This document shows, piece after piece, positions 27,447 to 36,625 of a stretch of DNA of 64,000 bases (position 1 is its first letter; each line of letters starts with the position of its first letter). The stretch comes from Pseudoblastomonas marina (GTDB lineage: Bacteria; Pseudomonadota; Alphaproteobacteria; Sphingomonadales; Sphingomonadaceae), in NCBI RefSeq assembly GCF_014641655.1, contig NZ_BMID01000001.1, positions 2,074,427-2,138,426 on the forward strand, read 5' to 3'. Both the position numbers and the translations under genes were made by a program. The notes beneath the pieces are model-generated. The model was not told the origin of the DNA. It was given only the letters and a program-made list of their open reading frames with translations, and searched no databases.

Positions 27447-27491
27447 CTTCCCACACTTTCTACCCACTATTGTGGGAGCAGATGTGGGAAG
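27447..27491. promoter_or_regulatory. Nested inverted repeat upstream of the integrase
   Basis: CTTCCCACA and TGTGGGAAG form an outer nine-base inverted repeat. Inside it, CCCAC and GTGGG form a second pair around TATT. The element ends about 13 bases before the chosen integrase start. It could bind the integrase, an excision factor or a repressor of int; which one is not shown. Confidence 0.5.
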
Positions 27492-27504
27492 AGAACCAGG
27501 ATGG

Positions 27505-28659
27505 ATGGCTATGGGAAAACTTTCCGCTGCTCAGATTCGAGCTCTCACTAAACCGGGCCGCTACATGGATGGCGATGGCCTATCGCTGCTGCTCACCGCC
27601 CCAAAAAAGGGGTATTGGGTGCTGCGCGCGACCATAAACGGGCGCCGAAGGGACATCGGCCTAGGGCCACTAGACTTAGTTACATTGGCTGAAGCCCGCG
27701 AACTCGCGATCGACATGCGCCGCGATATTCAGCGAGGCATTGATCCGATCGAAGAGCGCAAGCGCCAGAAAATCGAAATCCTCACGTTCAAGGCCGCTGC
27801 CGAGAAGGTCCACTCCGAGCAAAAGGCGGCCTGGAAAAACGGGAAGCATCAGGATCAGTGGATCAATACACTCGAAACCTATGCTTTTCCCAAGCTCGGC
27901 GACCGGCTCGTAAATGACATCGAGGGCCCACTCATCCGAGAAGTGCTCCTCGACATCTGGCTGGAAAAGCCAGAGACAGCTCGCCGCGTAAAGCAACGGA
28001 TCGGCGTTGTGCTCGATTGGGCCTATGCAAACGGAATGCGCGCGACCGAAGCGCCGATGCGCTCGCTGAGTCGTGCGCTGCCACGGCAGCCCAAGCAGGA
28101 CGGCCATTTCGCTGCGATGCCCTATGAGGATGTCCCAACTTTCTTGAAGCATCTGCACAAGCGAACGAGTGTCGCACGGCTCGGGCTTGAGTTCCTGATC
28201 CTGACTGCCTCTCGATCGGGCGAAGTGCGGGGTGCTAAATGGGCGGAGATCAATCTGGACGCAAAACTCTGGACTGTCCCAGCGGAGCGTATGAAGGTCG
28301 GCAAGGAACATGTGGTCCCGCTGACCGATGCGGCAATCGACGTGCTCGAACGTGCCAGACCTTACTACGCTGAATGCAGCAATCTGGTCTTCCCGGGTCG
28401 CAATGTCTTGCGCCCGATGTCCGACATGACGCTGCTCAAGATCCTGCGTTACGCGAAGCTAGCCTTCACGGTGCACGGCTTTCGATCTGCGTTCCGAGAT
28501 TGGGCCGCCGAGAAGACAAGCTACCCCGGCGAAGTGGCGGAAGCGGCGCTAGCGCACTCGGTCAGCAACAAAGTGGAAGCGGCCTATCGCCGTACCAACT
28601 ATTTGGACAAGCGGCGTGAGCTGATGCGCGAATGGTCAGACTTCTGCGTCGGAAGATAA
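27505..28659 (+). CDS. int: Tyrosine integrase of the tRNA-associated type
   Basis: The protein has about 384 residues from ATG 27505; ATG 27511 is equally possible given AGGA upstream. It has an N-terminal arm-binding DUF4102-type domain (LTKPGRYMDGDGLSLLL and IGLGPLDLVTLAEARELA), a core-binding middle domain and a C-terminal catalytic domain. Visible catalytic residues are Arg in SRSGEVRGAKW, Lys near MKVGKEHV, His/Arg in VHGFRSAFRDWA, His in LAHSVSN and the Tyr in AYRRTNYL. It should insert and excise the island at tRNA-Ser. Confidence 0.95.
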   Translation: MAMGKLSAAQIRALTKPGRYMDGDGLSLLLTAPKKGYWVLRATINGRRRDIGLGPLDLVTLAEARELAIDMRRDIQRGIDPIEERKRQKIEILTFKAAAEKVHSEQKAAWKNGKHQDQWINTLETYAFPKLGDRLVNDIEGPLIREVLLDIWLEKPETARRVKQRIGVVLDWAYANGMRATEAPMRSLSRALPRQPKQDGHFAAMPYEDVPTFLKHLHKRTSVARLGLEFLILTASRSGEVRGAKWAEINLDAKLWTVPAERMKVGKEHVVPLTDAAIDVLERARPYYAECSNLVFPGRNVLRPMSDMTLLKILRYAKLAFTVHGFRSAFRDWAAEKTSYPGEVAEAALAHSVSNKVEAAYRRTNYLDKRRELMREWSDFCVGR

Positions 28660-28848
28660 AGAAGCGCTCTCGTGGGCACGACGGCTTTGCGCCCTAATAG
28701 CAGCCATAAAGTCAGGCGAGGACAAACCTGAAAGCTGCTGTTCCAAAGTTTCGTCTGATTGAGGAAAATAAGCCTTCAATCGCAATAGGTCGAAAAATTT
28801 TCTTCGCGATGCGTCTTGGTCGCTGAAGTGAGGCGCATGAAATCCTCG
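28636..28848 (-). pseudogene. Open frame of 71 codons without a start, possible gene remnant
   Basis: On the minus strand an open frame of about 70 codons runs through the gap after the integrase and ends within its last codons. Its translation (for example FFDLLRLKAYFPQSDETLEQ and SPDFMAAIRAQSRRAHE) looks protein-like in composition. It has no ATG or GTG near its beginning and no recognised family. It may be a remnant or may use TTG. The rest of the 242-base gap shows nothing else. Confidence 0.25.
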
Positions 28849-28901
28849 TTAAGTTCGGCTTTGCCGTATCGTGACCGTGCACGAATTAAGTTGCTCCTTC
28901 A

Positions 28902-30488
28902 TTATGACTTTCGGATGAGCACCACCCCAGCAATCACAAGCGCGCCGCCAGCCAGAAGCCAGGATTGATCGACAAGCAACGCGCTAGCTATGATCAATGC
29001 GGCAGCTAGAGGGCCTTTCAAGGACTGACGCTCATTGCGAAGTCCAGCGAGCTGCTCGATACTGAGCGGATCGAGCTGAACCGGCACATATCCTGACTTT
29101 GCGATCGAGTTCGCAGTGGCAAGTATGTCGGGCAAGGACGCCGACAAACCCAGCAGCTGACCGCGAAGTCTCTTCAAACCCGACCGAGCGCTGCCGAGCG
29201 AGAACCGCTCGGCGAGAAGCTCCGTCATGATCGGCCGGGTCTCTTCGGCGATGTTGTAGTCCGGTGCCAGCGATCGGACGAAGCCCTCTGCAGTCAACAA
29301 GGTACGCAGAAGAATGGCCAGATCAGGTGGCAGAACCAGTCGATAATCCCGCAACAGATCGAAAACGCGGGAAAAAATCTGCGAGAACTCGATGCCAGAT
29401 AGCACGGTCCCCCTGAACTCTCCAATCAACTGATCCAGATCCACCGCGAGCGCATCGCGATCCACCTTCGGCTCCCCCGCCCATGCGAGCAGGACATCCG
29501 CGACATCGCTGGTTTCCTCACCAGCAATCGCAAGCACGAGGCGGACGATCTCGTCGCGCCTGGCCTTGGTGAGCGTCCCGACCGATCCGAAGTCGATGAA
29601 GCCGACATCCTGCTCGCCGATCAGGAAAACATTGCCGGGATGGGGGTCGCCGTGAAATTCGCCGTTTAGAATGATCATCCGCAGGACAGCGTTGGCATAG
29701 CTTTTAGCGAAAGCCGCCACCCGCGGGTCGCCCGATGGGCTGCCCAGCGAAGACGCGGGCCTGCCGTACAGGCGTTCCTGAACGTTCACCCGCAGCCCGG
29801 TCAGTTCCCAATGGATGGCCGGGGTCCTGACGCCGATGGTATCGAGATATGCGCCGATCCGCTCGCAGGCTCGGGATTCCGCAGCGAGGTCCATCTCCCA
29901 GGCAAGATTGCGGCCGAAGGTCCGCAGAAACTCGACTGGCCGGTAACGCGCGATATCCGGCGACCGTGCTTCCACGATCCCGGCAAGGCGTATAAGGAGG
30001 CGCACATCAGCCTCCATCCGAGCGGCAGTGCCTGGCCGCCGAACCTTCACGATGACCTCGCTTCCGTCCCGCAGTCTGGCGGAATAGGTTTGCGCTATGG
30101 AGGCAGAGGCCAAAGGCTTTTCGTCGAACTGCGCAAAGTCGCTCCGCCAGTCCTCACCCCAGCTTGAAGCAAGTACGGGCTCGATATCTGCGAAGGGCAC
30201 TGACGACACCTGATCGTGCAGGGTTGAGAATGCCGTGATCCAGTGTTCGGTAAACAGATCGCTTCGGGTGGCGAGGAGTTGCCCCAGCTTTATGCCGACT
30301 GGCCCGATGTCACGGAGGAACGCCACAACTGCAGCCGGACGAAATTCGCGAGGATCGATGACATTGCTCGAAGAGGGAATAAATCCGAGGGCTCCGGCGA
30401 GATTCTTCGCGCCGTGCCTCATTAGGATTTGGCCGATCTCCGCGGCGCGAGCGATGCTGCTGATAGGCTTTTCCGGGGGCGATGCCAT
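28902..30488 (-). CDS. UbiB/ABC1-family kinase-like protein, island-borne
   Basis: The protein of about 528 residues starts at ATG 30488, four bases after the marR stop. ABC1-family motifs are visible: KLGQLLATRSDLF, the Ala-rich loop PLASASIAQTYSARL, the Lys in VIVKVRRPG, AWEMDLAAESRA, HGDPHPGNVF and FIDFGSVG. Two membrane helices end the protein (residues about 485-525). UbiB proteins are atypical kinases or ATPases tied to ubiquinone or lipid metabolism at the inner membrane. Its pairing with a MarR regulator and efflux genes on an island is unusual; it is likely a paralogue of the chromosomal UbiB. Confidence 0.88.
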   Translation of the reverse strand: MASPPEKPISSIARAAEIGQILMRHGAKNLAGALGFIPSSSNVIDPREFRPAAVVAFLRDIGPVGIKLGQLLATRSDLFTEHWITAFSTLHDQVSSVPFADIEPVLASSWGEDWRSDFAQFDEKPLASASIAQTYSARLRDGSEVIVKVRRPGTAARMEADVRLLIRLAGIVEARSPDIARYRPVEFLRTFGRNLAWEMDLAAESRACERIGAYLDTIGVRTPAIHWELTGLRVNVQERLYGRPASSLGSPSGDPRVAAFAKSYANAVLRMIILNGEFHGDPHPGNVFLIGEQDVGFIDFGSVGTLTKARRDEIVRLVLAIAGEETSDVADVLLAWAGEPKVDRDALAVDLDQLIGEFRGTVLSGIEFSQIFSRVFDLLRDYRLVLPPDLAILLRTLLTAEGFVRSLAPDYNIAEETRPIMTELLAERFSLGSARSGLKRLRGQLLGLSASLPDILATANSIAKSGYVPVQLDPLSIEQLAGLRNERQSLKGPLAAALIIASALLVDQSWLLAGGALVIAGVVLIRKS

Positions 30489-30492
30489 GATT

Positions 30493-30984
30493 TTACTCAG
30501 CCTCGGCCCGGAGTTGGTCCAGATTTTCCGATACCCTTGCAAGAATCTGCTGCAACGTTTGCTTCTCGTCGGCGGCAATGTCGCGCCAAAGCAGACCATG
30601 AAGCCTATCCGCGGAGCCTCTCAGTTCGGGCAGCAGATCGTCAAGCTGCTCCGTGAGGATGAGCTGCCACGCTCGCCGATCCGTCTCAGCTCGAAGCCTT
30701 TTCATCAGCCCGCGTGCGCAAAGACCTGCAACCGCCTGGCCGATGGTCGCCGATTCCAGTTCCAGTTTCTTGGCGATTTCAGCCTGCGTAAGGGCAGGAT
30801 CGCGAAGAAGTTGTCCGATGATCCTCCACTGTGTCTGATTGAGACCGATCCTGGCGACCCTCGCATCGTACACTCTGCGCGCGCCGCGACTGATCTCGTC
30901 CATAAGATAGAGAATGCGGTCATCATCGGTGATGACCTTCTGCCGACGCTGAGACCGTGACATGGTATCTGGTTTTTCATCCAT
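30493..30984 (-). CDS. MarR-family transcriptional regulator
   Basis: The 163-residue protein has the winged helix-turn-helix: QTQWRIIGQLLRDPALTQAE, KKLELESATIGQAVAGL and a wing MKRLRAETDRRAWQLILTE. MarR repressors release DNA on binding phenolic or lipophilic ligands. It is transcribed away from emrA, with an operator-like palindrome in the 125-bp gap. A second copy of that sequence lies before the hydrolase gene, so it probably controls both blocks. Confidence 0.92.
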   Translation of the reverse strand: MDEKPDTMSRSQRRQKVITDDDRILYLMDEISRGARRVYDARVARIGLNQTQWRIIGQLLRDPALTQAEIAKKLELESATIGQAVAGLCARGLMKRLRAETDRRAWQLILTEQLDDLLPELRGSADRLHGLLWRDIAADEKQTLQQILARVSENLDQLRAEAE

Positions 30985-31028
30985 AGCGCTGTGTAGTCGG
31001 ATAGCCTCGGATGCCCAAATGCAAACTG

Positions 31029-31049
31029 CTAAATGCCTTTACTATCTGA
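31029..31049. promoter_or_regulatory. Candidate MarR operator between marR and emrA
   Basis: Read on the minus strand, TCAGATAGTAAAGGCATTTAG is identical at 16 of 21 positions to CTAAATAGTAAACCGATTTAG upstream of the hydrolase gene. It lies 45-65 bases before marR and 61-81 bases before emrA, in a position to repress both. The partial symmetry of its ends suits a MarR dimer. Confidence 0.55.
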
Positions 31050-31109
31050 CTCACGGCTCATAGGGCGCGAGACGCGTTCACCTTTTACTGAGGCTGCCGA
31101 AAGAGTCAG

Positions 31110-32237
31110 ATGACCGATAACTCCAACCAACCGGAGCAGGAGGGCACAACCCCAACGAAACCGCAATCGCGGCGTGGCTTGCGCATCGTGCTAATCATCG
31201 TTGGTCTTGCCGTGCTGCTTGGCGGGATCTGGTGGTACTACCGGCACGTAACCTACGGACAGTACATGCAGACGACCGATAACGCCTATGTCGCTGCCGA
31301 CAGCGTCGTTATCTCTTCCAAGGTAGCGGGATACGTCGAAGAGGTCTTCGTGGGGGAGAACGAGCAGGTTGCTCGCGGCGGAGCCCTCGTACAACTGGAT
31401 CTGCGGGATTATCAGGCGCAAGCGCAACAGGCGCGCGCACAGATCGCTGCGACCCTGGCCGGTGCCGACACAATCCGTTCTCAGGTAGCCGAACAGGATG
31501 CAGCCATTCGCCAGGCGCGGGGCCAACTCGCCGCCGCGCGCGCAGCACTGGACCTCGCGAACGACCAGGTGGCGCGATATCGGCCCCTTGCCGCGACAGG
31601 AGCCGAACCGCGGGAAAAGCTAGACCAGTATGAGGCGCAGGCGCGGCAAGCGCGGGCCGAACTCGTCGCCGCGCAGGCGGCGGTGGCTGCCGCGACCGCG
31701 CGCCGAGGGACCCTGTTCGAGCAGATCAACCAGACCCAGGCGCAGGCGGACGCTGCTCGCGCTCAGCTGGAAACAGCCGACCTTACGGTTGAATCGACCT
31801 TGCTGCGCGCCAGCAAGGCCGGACGCGTCGGCGATCTCTCGGTGAGGGTGGGCCAGTTCGTGCAACCGGGTCAACGTTTGATGACGGTGGTTCCGGTGAG
31901 GGCGATCTACGTGACGGCAAACTTCAAGGAAACGCAGGTCGGCCTGATCCGGGCCGGCCAAAGCGTCAGGCTCGAAGTTGACGCCCTACCCGACCTTGAG
32001 ATCGCGGGACGAGTGGTCAGCATATCGCCGGGAACGGGCGCGGAATTTTCCATCCTCCCCCCCGAAAATGCCACCGGCAACTTTACCAAGATCGTTCAAC
32101 GGATACCCGTCCGCATCGGTATCGATGCTCCCCCTGAAGTGCGGCGTCTGCTCGTTCCCGGCATGTCGGTAGTGGCTACGGTCGACACCCGGAATGCTGC
32201 CGGCGAATTGGAAGAGATCTCGAGTCGGACTCAATGA
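31110..32237 (+). CDS. EmrA/HlyD-type membrane fusion protein
   Basis: The 375-residue protein has an N-terminal membrane anchor (IVLIIVGLAVLLGGIWWYY), the lipoyl-like segment TDNAYVAADSVVISSKVAG, a long Ala/Gln-rich coiled-coil hairpin (residues 105-230), and the beta-barrel domain AIYVTANFKETQVGLIRAGQ. It would bridge the MFS pump and the outer-membrane channel through the periplasm. It begins a three-gene efflux operon; its stop overlaps the next start by four bases (ATGA). Confidence 0.93.
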   Translation: MTDNSNQPEQEGTTPTKPQSRRGLRIVLIIVGLAVLLGGIWWYYRHVTYGQYMQTTDNAYVAADSVVISSKVAGYVEEVFVGENEQVARGGALVQLDLRDYQAQAQQARAQIAATLAGADTIRSQVAEQDAAIRQARGQLAAARAALDLANDQVARYRPLAATGAEPREKLDQYEAQARQARAELVAAQAAVAAATARRGTLFEQINQTQAQADAARAQLETADLTVESTLLRASKAGRVGDLSVRVGQFVQPGQRLMTVVPVRAIYVTANFKETQVGLIRAGQSVRLEVDALPDLEIAGRVVSISPGTGAEFSILPPENATGNFTKIVQRIPVRIGIDAPPEVRRLLVPGMSVVATVDTRNAAGELEEISSRTQ

Positions 32238-33805
32238 CCGAGATACTGGCAGCGCAGGACACTTCGATCGGGCCGGCCGGGGGCCGAAAGAACGCAGACG
32301 TGACTGCCTGGGTCGCTGTGGCCGCGGGCGCGCTTGGCGCCATGCTCGCGACGCTGGACATATCAATCGTCAATTCCGCACTCCCCGTCATTCAGGGCGA
32401 GATCGGTGCCACAGGCGCCGAAGGCACCTGGATTGCTACGTCATTTCTCGTTGCTGAAATCGTCGTCATTCCGCTGAGCGCTTGGCTCGAACGGCTGTTC
32501 GGTCTGCGAACCCTCCTCATCATCGCGGTTAGCGCGTTCACCGCATTTTCGGTGCTATGCGGGATTGCAACCGACCTTACGACCATGATCATCGGCCGAA
32601 CGGGTCAGGGATTCACGGGCGGAGTCCTCATTCCGACCGCAATGACTATTGTGGCTAAACGATTACCGCCGCACCAACAGCCAATCGGAATGGCCCTGTT
32701 CGGCATGACTGTGGTTCTTGGCCCCGTGATGGGGCCATTGATCGGCGGCTGGCTGACCGAGAACCTGAGCTGGCACTATGCCTTTTTCGTCAATGTGCCA
32801 GTCTGCGCAATCCTGCTGCTCTTGCTGTTTATCGGGCTGCCTCACGAAAAGCCCAAATGGGAATATCTCACGGACGCCGATTGGGCTGGCATTCTCGGGC
32901 TGATCCTCGGACTGGGCGGTCTGACTGTTGTACTCGAGGAAGGGCACCGTGAGGAATGGTTCGAGTCCTCACTCATTCGCTGGCTAACGGTGGTGACCAT
33001 TATCGGCTTTGCCTGTTTGATTTACGGACAGGTGAAGGCACGCAAGCCAGTCTTGAAGTTGCAGCTCCTGTTCAATCGACAGTTCGCCAGCGTCGCGATC
33101 ATGGCGCTCGCCCTGGGCATGGTGATGTATGGTTCGACCTATGTCATTCCGCAGTTTCTGGCGATCATCTCTGACTATAATGCTTTTCAGACGGGACTGG
33201 TCATCTTCTGGATGGGTGTCCCGGCCTTTCTCCTGATGCCGGTTCTGCCCCTGATGATCCGCAAGGTGGACATCCGCATTGCCGTCGGCACCGGAATGCT
33301 GCTGATGGCGATCAGCTGCTTTGTCAGCACGAGTCTGACCGCCGAATCCGGCGGCGCTGTCTTCACTGAAAGTCAGCTTATCCGCGGGGCCGGAATGATA
33401 CTTGCGATGATGTTCCTGAATCAGGCAACGGTTGCGTCGGTGGCCAAGGAAGACGCGGGCGATGCCTCGGGCATTTTCAACGCGGCCCGCAATCTTGGCG
33501 GATCATTCGCCCTCTCGGCCCTCGCTTCGTTCCAGGACCAGCGAATTTGGCACCATACGAGGCGCATGGAAGAAACGCTGAATGCGAACAGCGTTTCGCT
33601 GCAGACCTATCTCGACGGACTGGCGCGAAGCTTGGGCGATATGGAACGGGCGATGGCGGCACTCGGCGGCACTCTCCAGCGCGAAGCGTTCATCATGACC
33701 TACAATGATGTCTTTCTGGTGATGGGACTTCTCACACTCGCGACGGTCCCGCTTGTTCTGTTCCTCAAGCCGCTTCCGGAAAATGTCTCCCTTTCGATGC
33801 ACTGA
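32234..33805 (+). CDS. EmrB-type DHA2 multidrug efflux transporter (MFS)
   Basis: The 523-residue protein has fourteen predicted membrane segments. MFS motifs include LDISIVNSALPVIQGEIG near the start, ATSFLVAEIVVIPLSAWLER, and GPLIGGWLTENLSWHYAFFV, the motif C/D region. DHA2 pumps use proton exchange to expel lipophilic compounds. It is coupled to emrA upstream and lies ten bases before the NodT-type channel gene, making a complete tripartite pump. The substrate is unknown. Confidence 0.93.
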   Translation: MTEILAAQDTSIGPAGGRKNADVTAWVAVAAGALGAMLATLDISIVNSALPVIQGEIGATGAEGTWIATSFLVAEIVVIPLSAWLERLFGLRTLLIIAVSAFTAFSVLCGIATDLTTMIIGRTGQGFTGGVLIPTAMTIVAKRLPPHQQPIGMALFGMTVVLGPVMGPLIGGWLTENLSWHYAFFVNVPVCAILLLLLFIGLPHEKPKWEYLTDADWAGILGLILGLGGLTVVLEEGHREEWFESSLIRWLTVVTIIGFACLIYGQVKARKPVLKLQLLFNRQFASVAIMALALGMVMYGSTYVIPQFLAIISDYNAFQTGLVIFWMGVPAFLLMPVLPLMIRKVDIRIAVGTGMLLMAISCFVSTSLTAESGGAVFTESQLIRGAGMILAMMFLNQATVASVAKEDAGDASGIFNAARNLGGSFALSALASFQDQRIWHHTRRMEETLNANSVSLQTYLDGLARSLGDMERAMAALGGTLQREAFIMTYNDVFLVMGLLTLATVPLVLFLKPLPENVSLSMH

Positions 33806-33815
33806 GCCCGAGATT

Positions 33816-35276
33816 ATGCGCCACTTGCTACCTCCGATTATCACTATCGCCTTGCTAGCTGGATGCACGGCAGGGCCCGATTATGCAGGCCCCCCGGAAG
33901 TTGTGTCAGCAGACACGGGCACTCGCTTTGTGCGCGCTGGCAGTGATGTGAGCGCATCTGATCCGGTTGTCGCTCAATGGTGGCTGCTGCTCGGCGATCC
34001 CGAGTTGACGCGGCTGGTGGAGGCTGCGCTGTCCGGCAACCCTTCGCTCGCCGCAGCGCAGGCGCGCATTGCCCAGGCACGGGAATCCATCAGGCAAGAC
34101 CGTGCGGGTCGAATGCCATCGCTTGGGGCACAGGCCAGCACCGTGCAGGGCCGGCTTCCTGGTCTCGACATTCAAGGCGGGGCGCCCCCCCCGTCAGAGC
34201 AAACCAATTCCGACGCAGAAATCGATGACTCGCTCAGCTTTTTCAATGTGGGCCTTAACGCCAACTGGGAGCTGGAGTTCGCCGGTGGCTCGCGCAGGCG
34301 CATTGAAGCCAGCAATGCCCAAGCTGCTGCAACGGTGGCCAATGCAGAGGACGCAAAGGTCCAGTTGACTGCCCAAGTGGCCAGCACCTACGTCAATTTG
34401 CGGGAGGCCCAATTCCGCGCAGAGCAATTTGAGGCGCAGACTTCGTTGCAGGAAGAGATCCTGGCGCTGACATACCAACGCTATCAGCGCGGTGCATTGC
34501 CGCTTTTCCCGGTAGGCACCGCGAATGCCGAACTGGAGATGCTCAAGTCACAACTTGCCGAAGCTGAAGCGGATATCGCAGTCCTGTCTGATGCACTCGC
34601 TATACTGACCGGACAGGTGCCGGGATCAGTTGATGCAGCGCTCACGACTGCGCATTCCATTCCCATGCCGCCAGAGCAGGTCGCGATCGGCGATCCGGCA
34701 AGCCTGGTGGCGCGTCGGCCTGACATAAGGGCGGCCGAACGGTCTCTTGCCGCGTCGACGGCGCGGATCGGGGTGGCCGAGGCGGCGCGGTTCCCGAAAT
34801 TGTCCTTCACGGGGATCCTGGGCCTCGGCGGATCCTCGTTGGACGACGTTGTCGATGTCGGCGATTTCTCCGCACTCGCGATCCCGCGCCTCCAGTGGAA
34901 TTTTCTGGATTTCGGCAGGGTAGACGCTGCGATCGACCAAGCCGGGGCGGCGCGCAACGAAGCAGTCGCCAATTACCAGCAGACGGTGCTTCTGGCACTG
35001 CAAGACGCCGAACGTGCCTTGGCTCGCTTCGGCCAGCAGCGTGTGGCGCTCGCTGCCAGTATGCAAATCAAGAAGCAGGCTGACGGCGCGGCGGACCTGA
35101 ACCGCCAACGTTTTGCCGCAGGAGCGATCTCGAAGGCTGACCTCAACCGGGCCCTGCGAGAACAGCAGCAGGCCTCAGCAGACCTCGTCCGGGCAAAAGG
35201 TGCCCTTACGCTGGCGTGGATCGCGCTGCAGAAGTCGCTGGGCCTTGGGTGGCAAGAGCCTGTTCGAGATCAATAG
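33816..35276 (+). CDS. NodT-type outer-membrane efflux lipoprotein
   Basis: The protein of about 486 residues begins at ATG 33816 with a lipoprotein signal (IITIALLAGC, Cys near residue 14). It carries the two outer-membrane efflux protein repeats: WWLLLGDPELTRLVEAALSG and VARRPDIRAAERSLAASTAR, with LTYQRYQRGALPLFPV and FAAGAISKADLNRALREQ. It forms the TolC-like channel of the EmrAB pump. Its 3' end overlaps the convergent thioesterase gene by 71 bases. Confidence 0.92.
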   Translation: MRHLLPPIITIALLAGCTAGPDYAGPPEVVSADTGTRFVRAGSDVSASDPVVAQWWLLLGDPELTRLVEAALSGNPSLAAAQARIAQARESIRQDRAGRMPSLGAQASTVQGRLPGLDIQGGAPPPSEQTNSDAEIDDSLSFFNVGLNANWELEFAGGSRRRIEASNAQAAATVANAEDAKVQLTAQVASTYVNLREAQFRAEQFEAQTSLQEEILALTYQRYQRGALPLFPVGTANAELEMLKSQLAEAEADIAVLSDALAILTGQVPGSVDAALTTAHSIPMPPEQVAIGDPASLVARRPDIRAAERSLAASTARIGVAEAARFPKLSFTGILGLGGSSLDDVVDVGDFSALAIPRLQWNFLDFGRVDAAIDQAGAARNEAVANYQQTVLLALQDAERALARFGQQRVALAASMQIKKQADGAADLNRQRFAAGAISKADLNRALREQQQASADLVRAKGALTLAWIALQKSLGLGWQEPVRDQ

Positions 35277-35700
35277 TCCCGCCGCGCTGATCAAGTGATC
35301 CGGTTGACGAGAAGTAGGCGCCCCTGCCGCTGGCGACCAACTTTTCGTCGGGCTCGAGAACCCGGGTTTCCGCCACCGAAATCTGTCGCCCGACCTTCAC
35401 GATCTGTCCGTGAGCAGTGAGAGGTCCTGAGGTTGCAGGACGGTGGTAATCGACATGCAGATCGGCCGTCGCTCTCGCCGCGACGCCCCCGGCAAGCAGA
35501 GTATAAAGCCCGGTGAGGTCGACCAGTGAAGCCAGGATCCCTCCATGCGCCGACCCAATCATAGGGTTCGACACGATCTCTTCGCGCCATGGCATGGTGA
35601 TCGCGATTCCTTGGTCGGAGCATGTCGCAATCTCCAGCCCAAGCCATCGGTGAAACGGCGCGATATGCAGCATTTCCTGCAAGCGCTCTCGATCGATCAT
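35206..35700 (-). CDS. PaaI-type hotdog thioesterase
   Basis: The 164-residue protein has the hotdog motif HGGILASLVDLTGLY near residue 52, preceded by MIGSA, and TADLHVDYHRPATSGPLTAH, as in PaaI and other acyl-CoA thioesterases. It would hydrolyse an aryl- or acyl-CoA in the cytoplasm. The last 24 codons lie inside the convergent nodT gene, and the C-terminal tail is Ala/Thr-rich with no family similarity, so the frame may have been extended. It overlaps the hydrolase stop by four bases. Confidence 0.85.
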   Translation of the reverse strand: MIDRERLQEMLHIAPFHRWLGLEIATCSDQGIAITMPWREEIVSNPMIGSAHGGILASLVDLTGLYTLLAGGVAARATADLHVDYHRPATSGPLTAHGQIVKVGRQISVAETRVLEPDEKLVASGRGAYFSSTGSLDQRGGTIDLEQALATQGPATSAARSTPA

Positions 35701-36602
35701 AGCTCCCTCGTCCCATGTGGGTGAGTCGTATCGGATGAGTGATGGCGCCCTAGGAAATCGACGATAGCGGCGGAAAAGGCGTCGTTCGCATCGCCCACGA
35801 CCATATGCGTGGCATCGGCGATGTCCGTGTATTCTGCATGGGGGGCGAGTTGCCGCAGATGCAAAACGGCCTCTTCGGAAACAAGATCGCTAGAGGCGCC
35901 TCGGATGAGGTGAAGCGGAAGCGTGAGTTTCGCCGCAGCTTGGCTCAGCATTGCCGATTGACGTTCCTGGTTGTCTGGGTCGCCTTGTCTGGCCGCCATT
36001 ATATTACGGATAAACACTGGGTCCCAGTGCCAATAGAAGCGCCCATCCGACTTCTGCCGCAGATAGTTTTTCAGACCATCGCTCGCGCCCCGCTTGGGAC
36101 GATGCGGCATGTAGCGAGCGATCACGTCGGCCGCCTCCTCTGGTGAGGCGAAGCCGCTATCGACATGCTCTTCCATGAAACCAACCACGCGCATCACACC
36201 GCTGGGCTCCATGCGCGGGGCAATGTCGACCAATGTGAGTGAAGCAAAGCTACCTGGAGCAAGCTCCCCTGCGGCAATCAGTCCAGCGAGCCCGCCCAGT
36301 GAAGCGCCGACCAGCGCTGGCTTCTGGTCCAGGCGCGACGCTGCAGCGACCAGATCCGCCGCGAAGTCGCGCATTTCATAAGCTCCGCATGGCGACCAAT
36401 CGCTGTCTCCGTGACCGCGCATGTCGAAGGCGATTGCGCGAAAGCCGGCTTGAGCCAGCTCGCTGACCACCCTTCTCCACGCGCGCCGTGTCTGCCCGCC
36501 GCCGTGCGCAAGAAGGACGGGTTTAGCGTAGGCATCCCCCTCAGCCTCGGCTGTAAGAGAAATCGCGCCTGCGCCCTCAATCGTAAAGGTTTCTCTCGCC
36601 AT
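35697..36602 (-). CDS. Alpha/beta-hydrolase
   Basis: The 301-residue protein has the oxyanion segment LLAHGGGQTRRAW, DMRGHGDSDWS, the nucleophile elbow GASLGG with Ser near residue 100, and a late His in DATHMVVGD. An Asp in the SSDLVS region could complete the triad. It may hydrolyse an ester or C-C bond in a small-molecule pathway. An operator-like sequence matching the MarR site lies 24-44 bases before it, tying it to the efflux genes. Confidence 0.88.
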   Translation of the reverse strand: MARETFTIEGAGAISLTAEAEGDAYAKPVLLAHGGGQTRRAWRRVVSELAQAGFRAIAFDMRGHGDSDWSPCGAYEMRDFAADLVAAASRLDQKPALVGASLGGLAGLIAAGELAPGSFASLTLVDIAPRMEPSGVMRVVGFMEEHVDSGFASPEEAADVIARYMPHRPKRGASDGLKNYLRQKSDGRFYWHWDPVFIRNIMAARQGDPDNQERQSAMLSQAAAKLTLPLHLIRGASSDLVSEEAVLHLRQLAPHAEYTDIADATHMVVGDANDAFSAAIVDFLGRHHSSDTTHPHGTREL

Positions 36603-36625
36603 CTCCGGATGGTAGGAAAGGCGCG

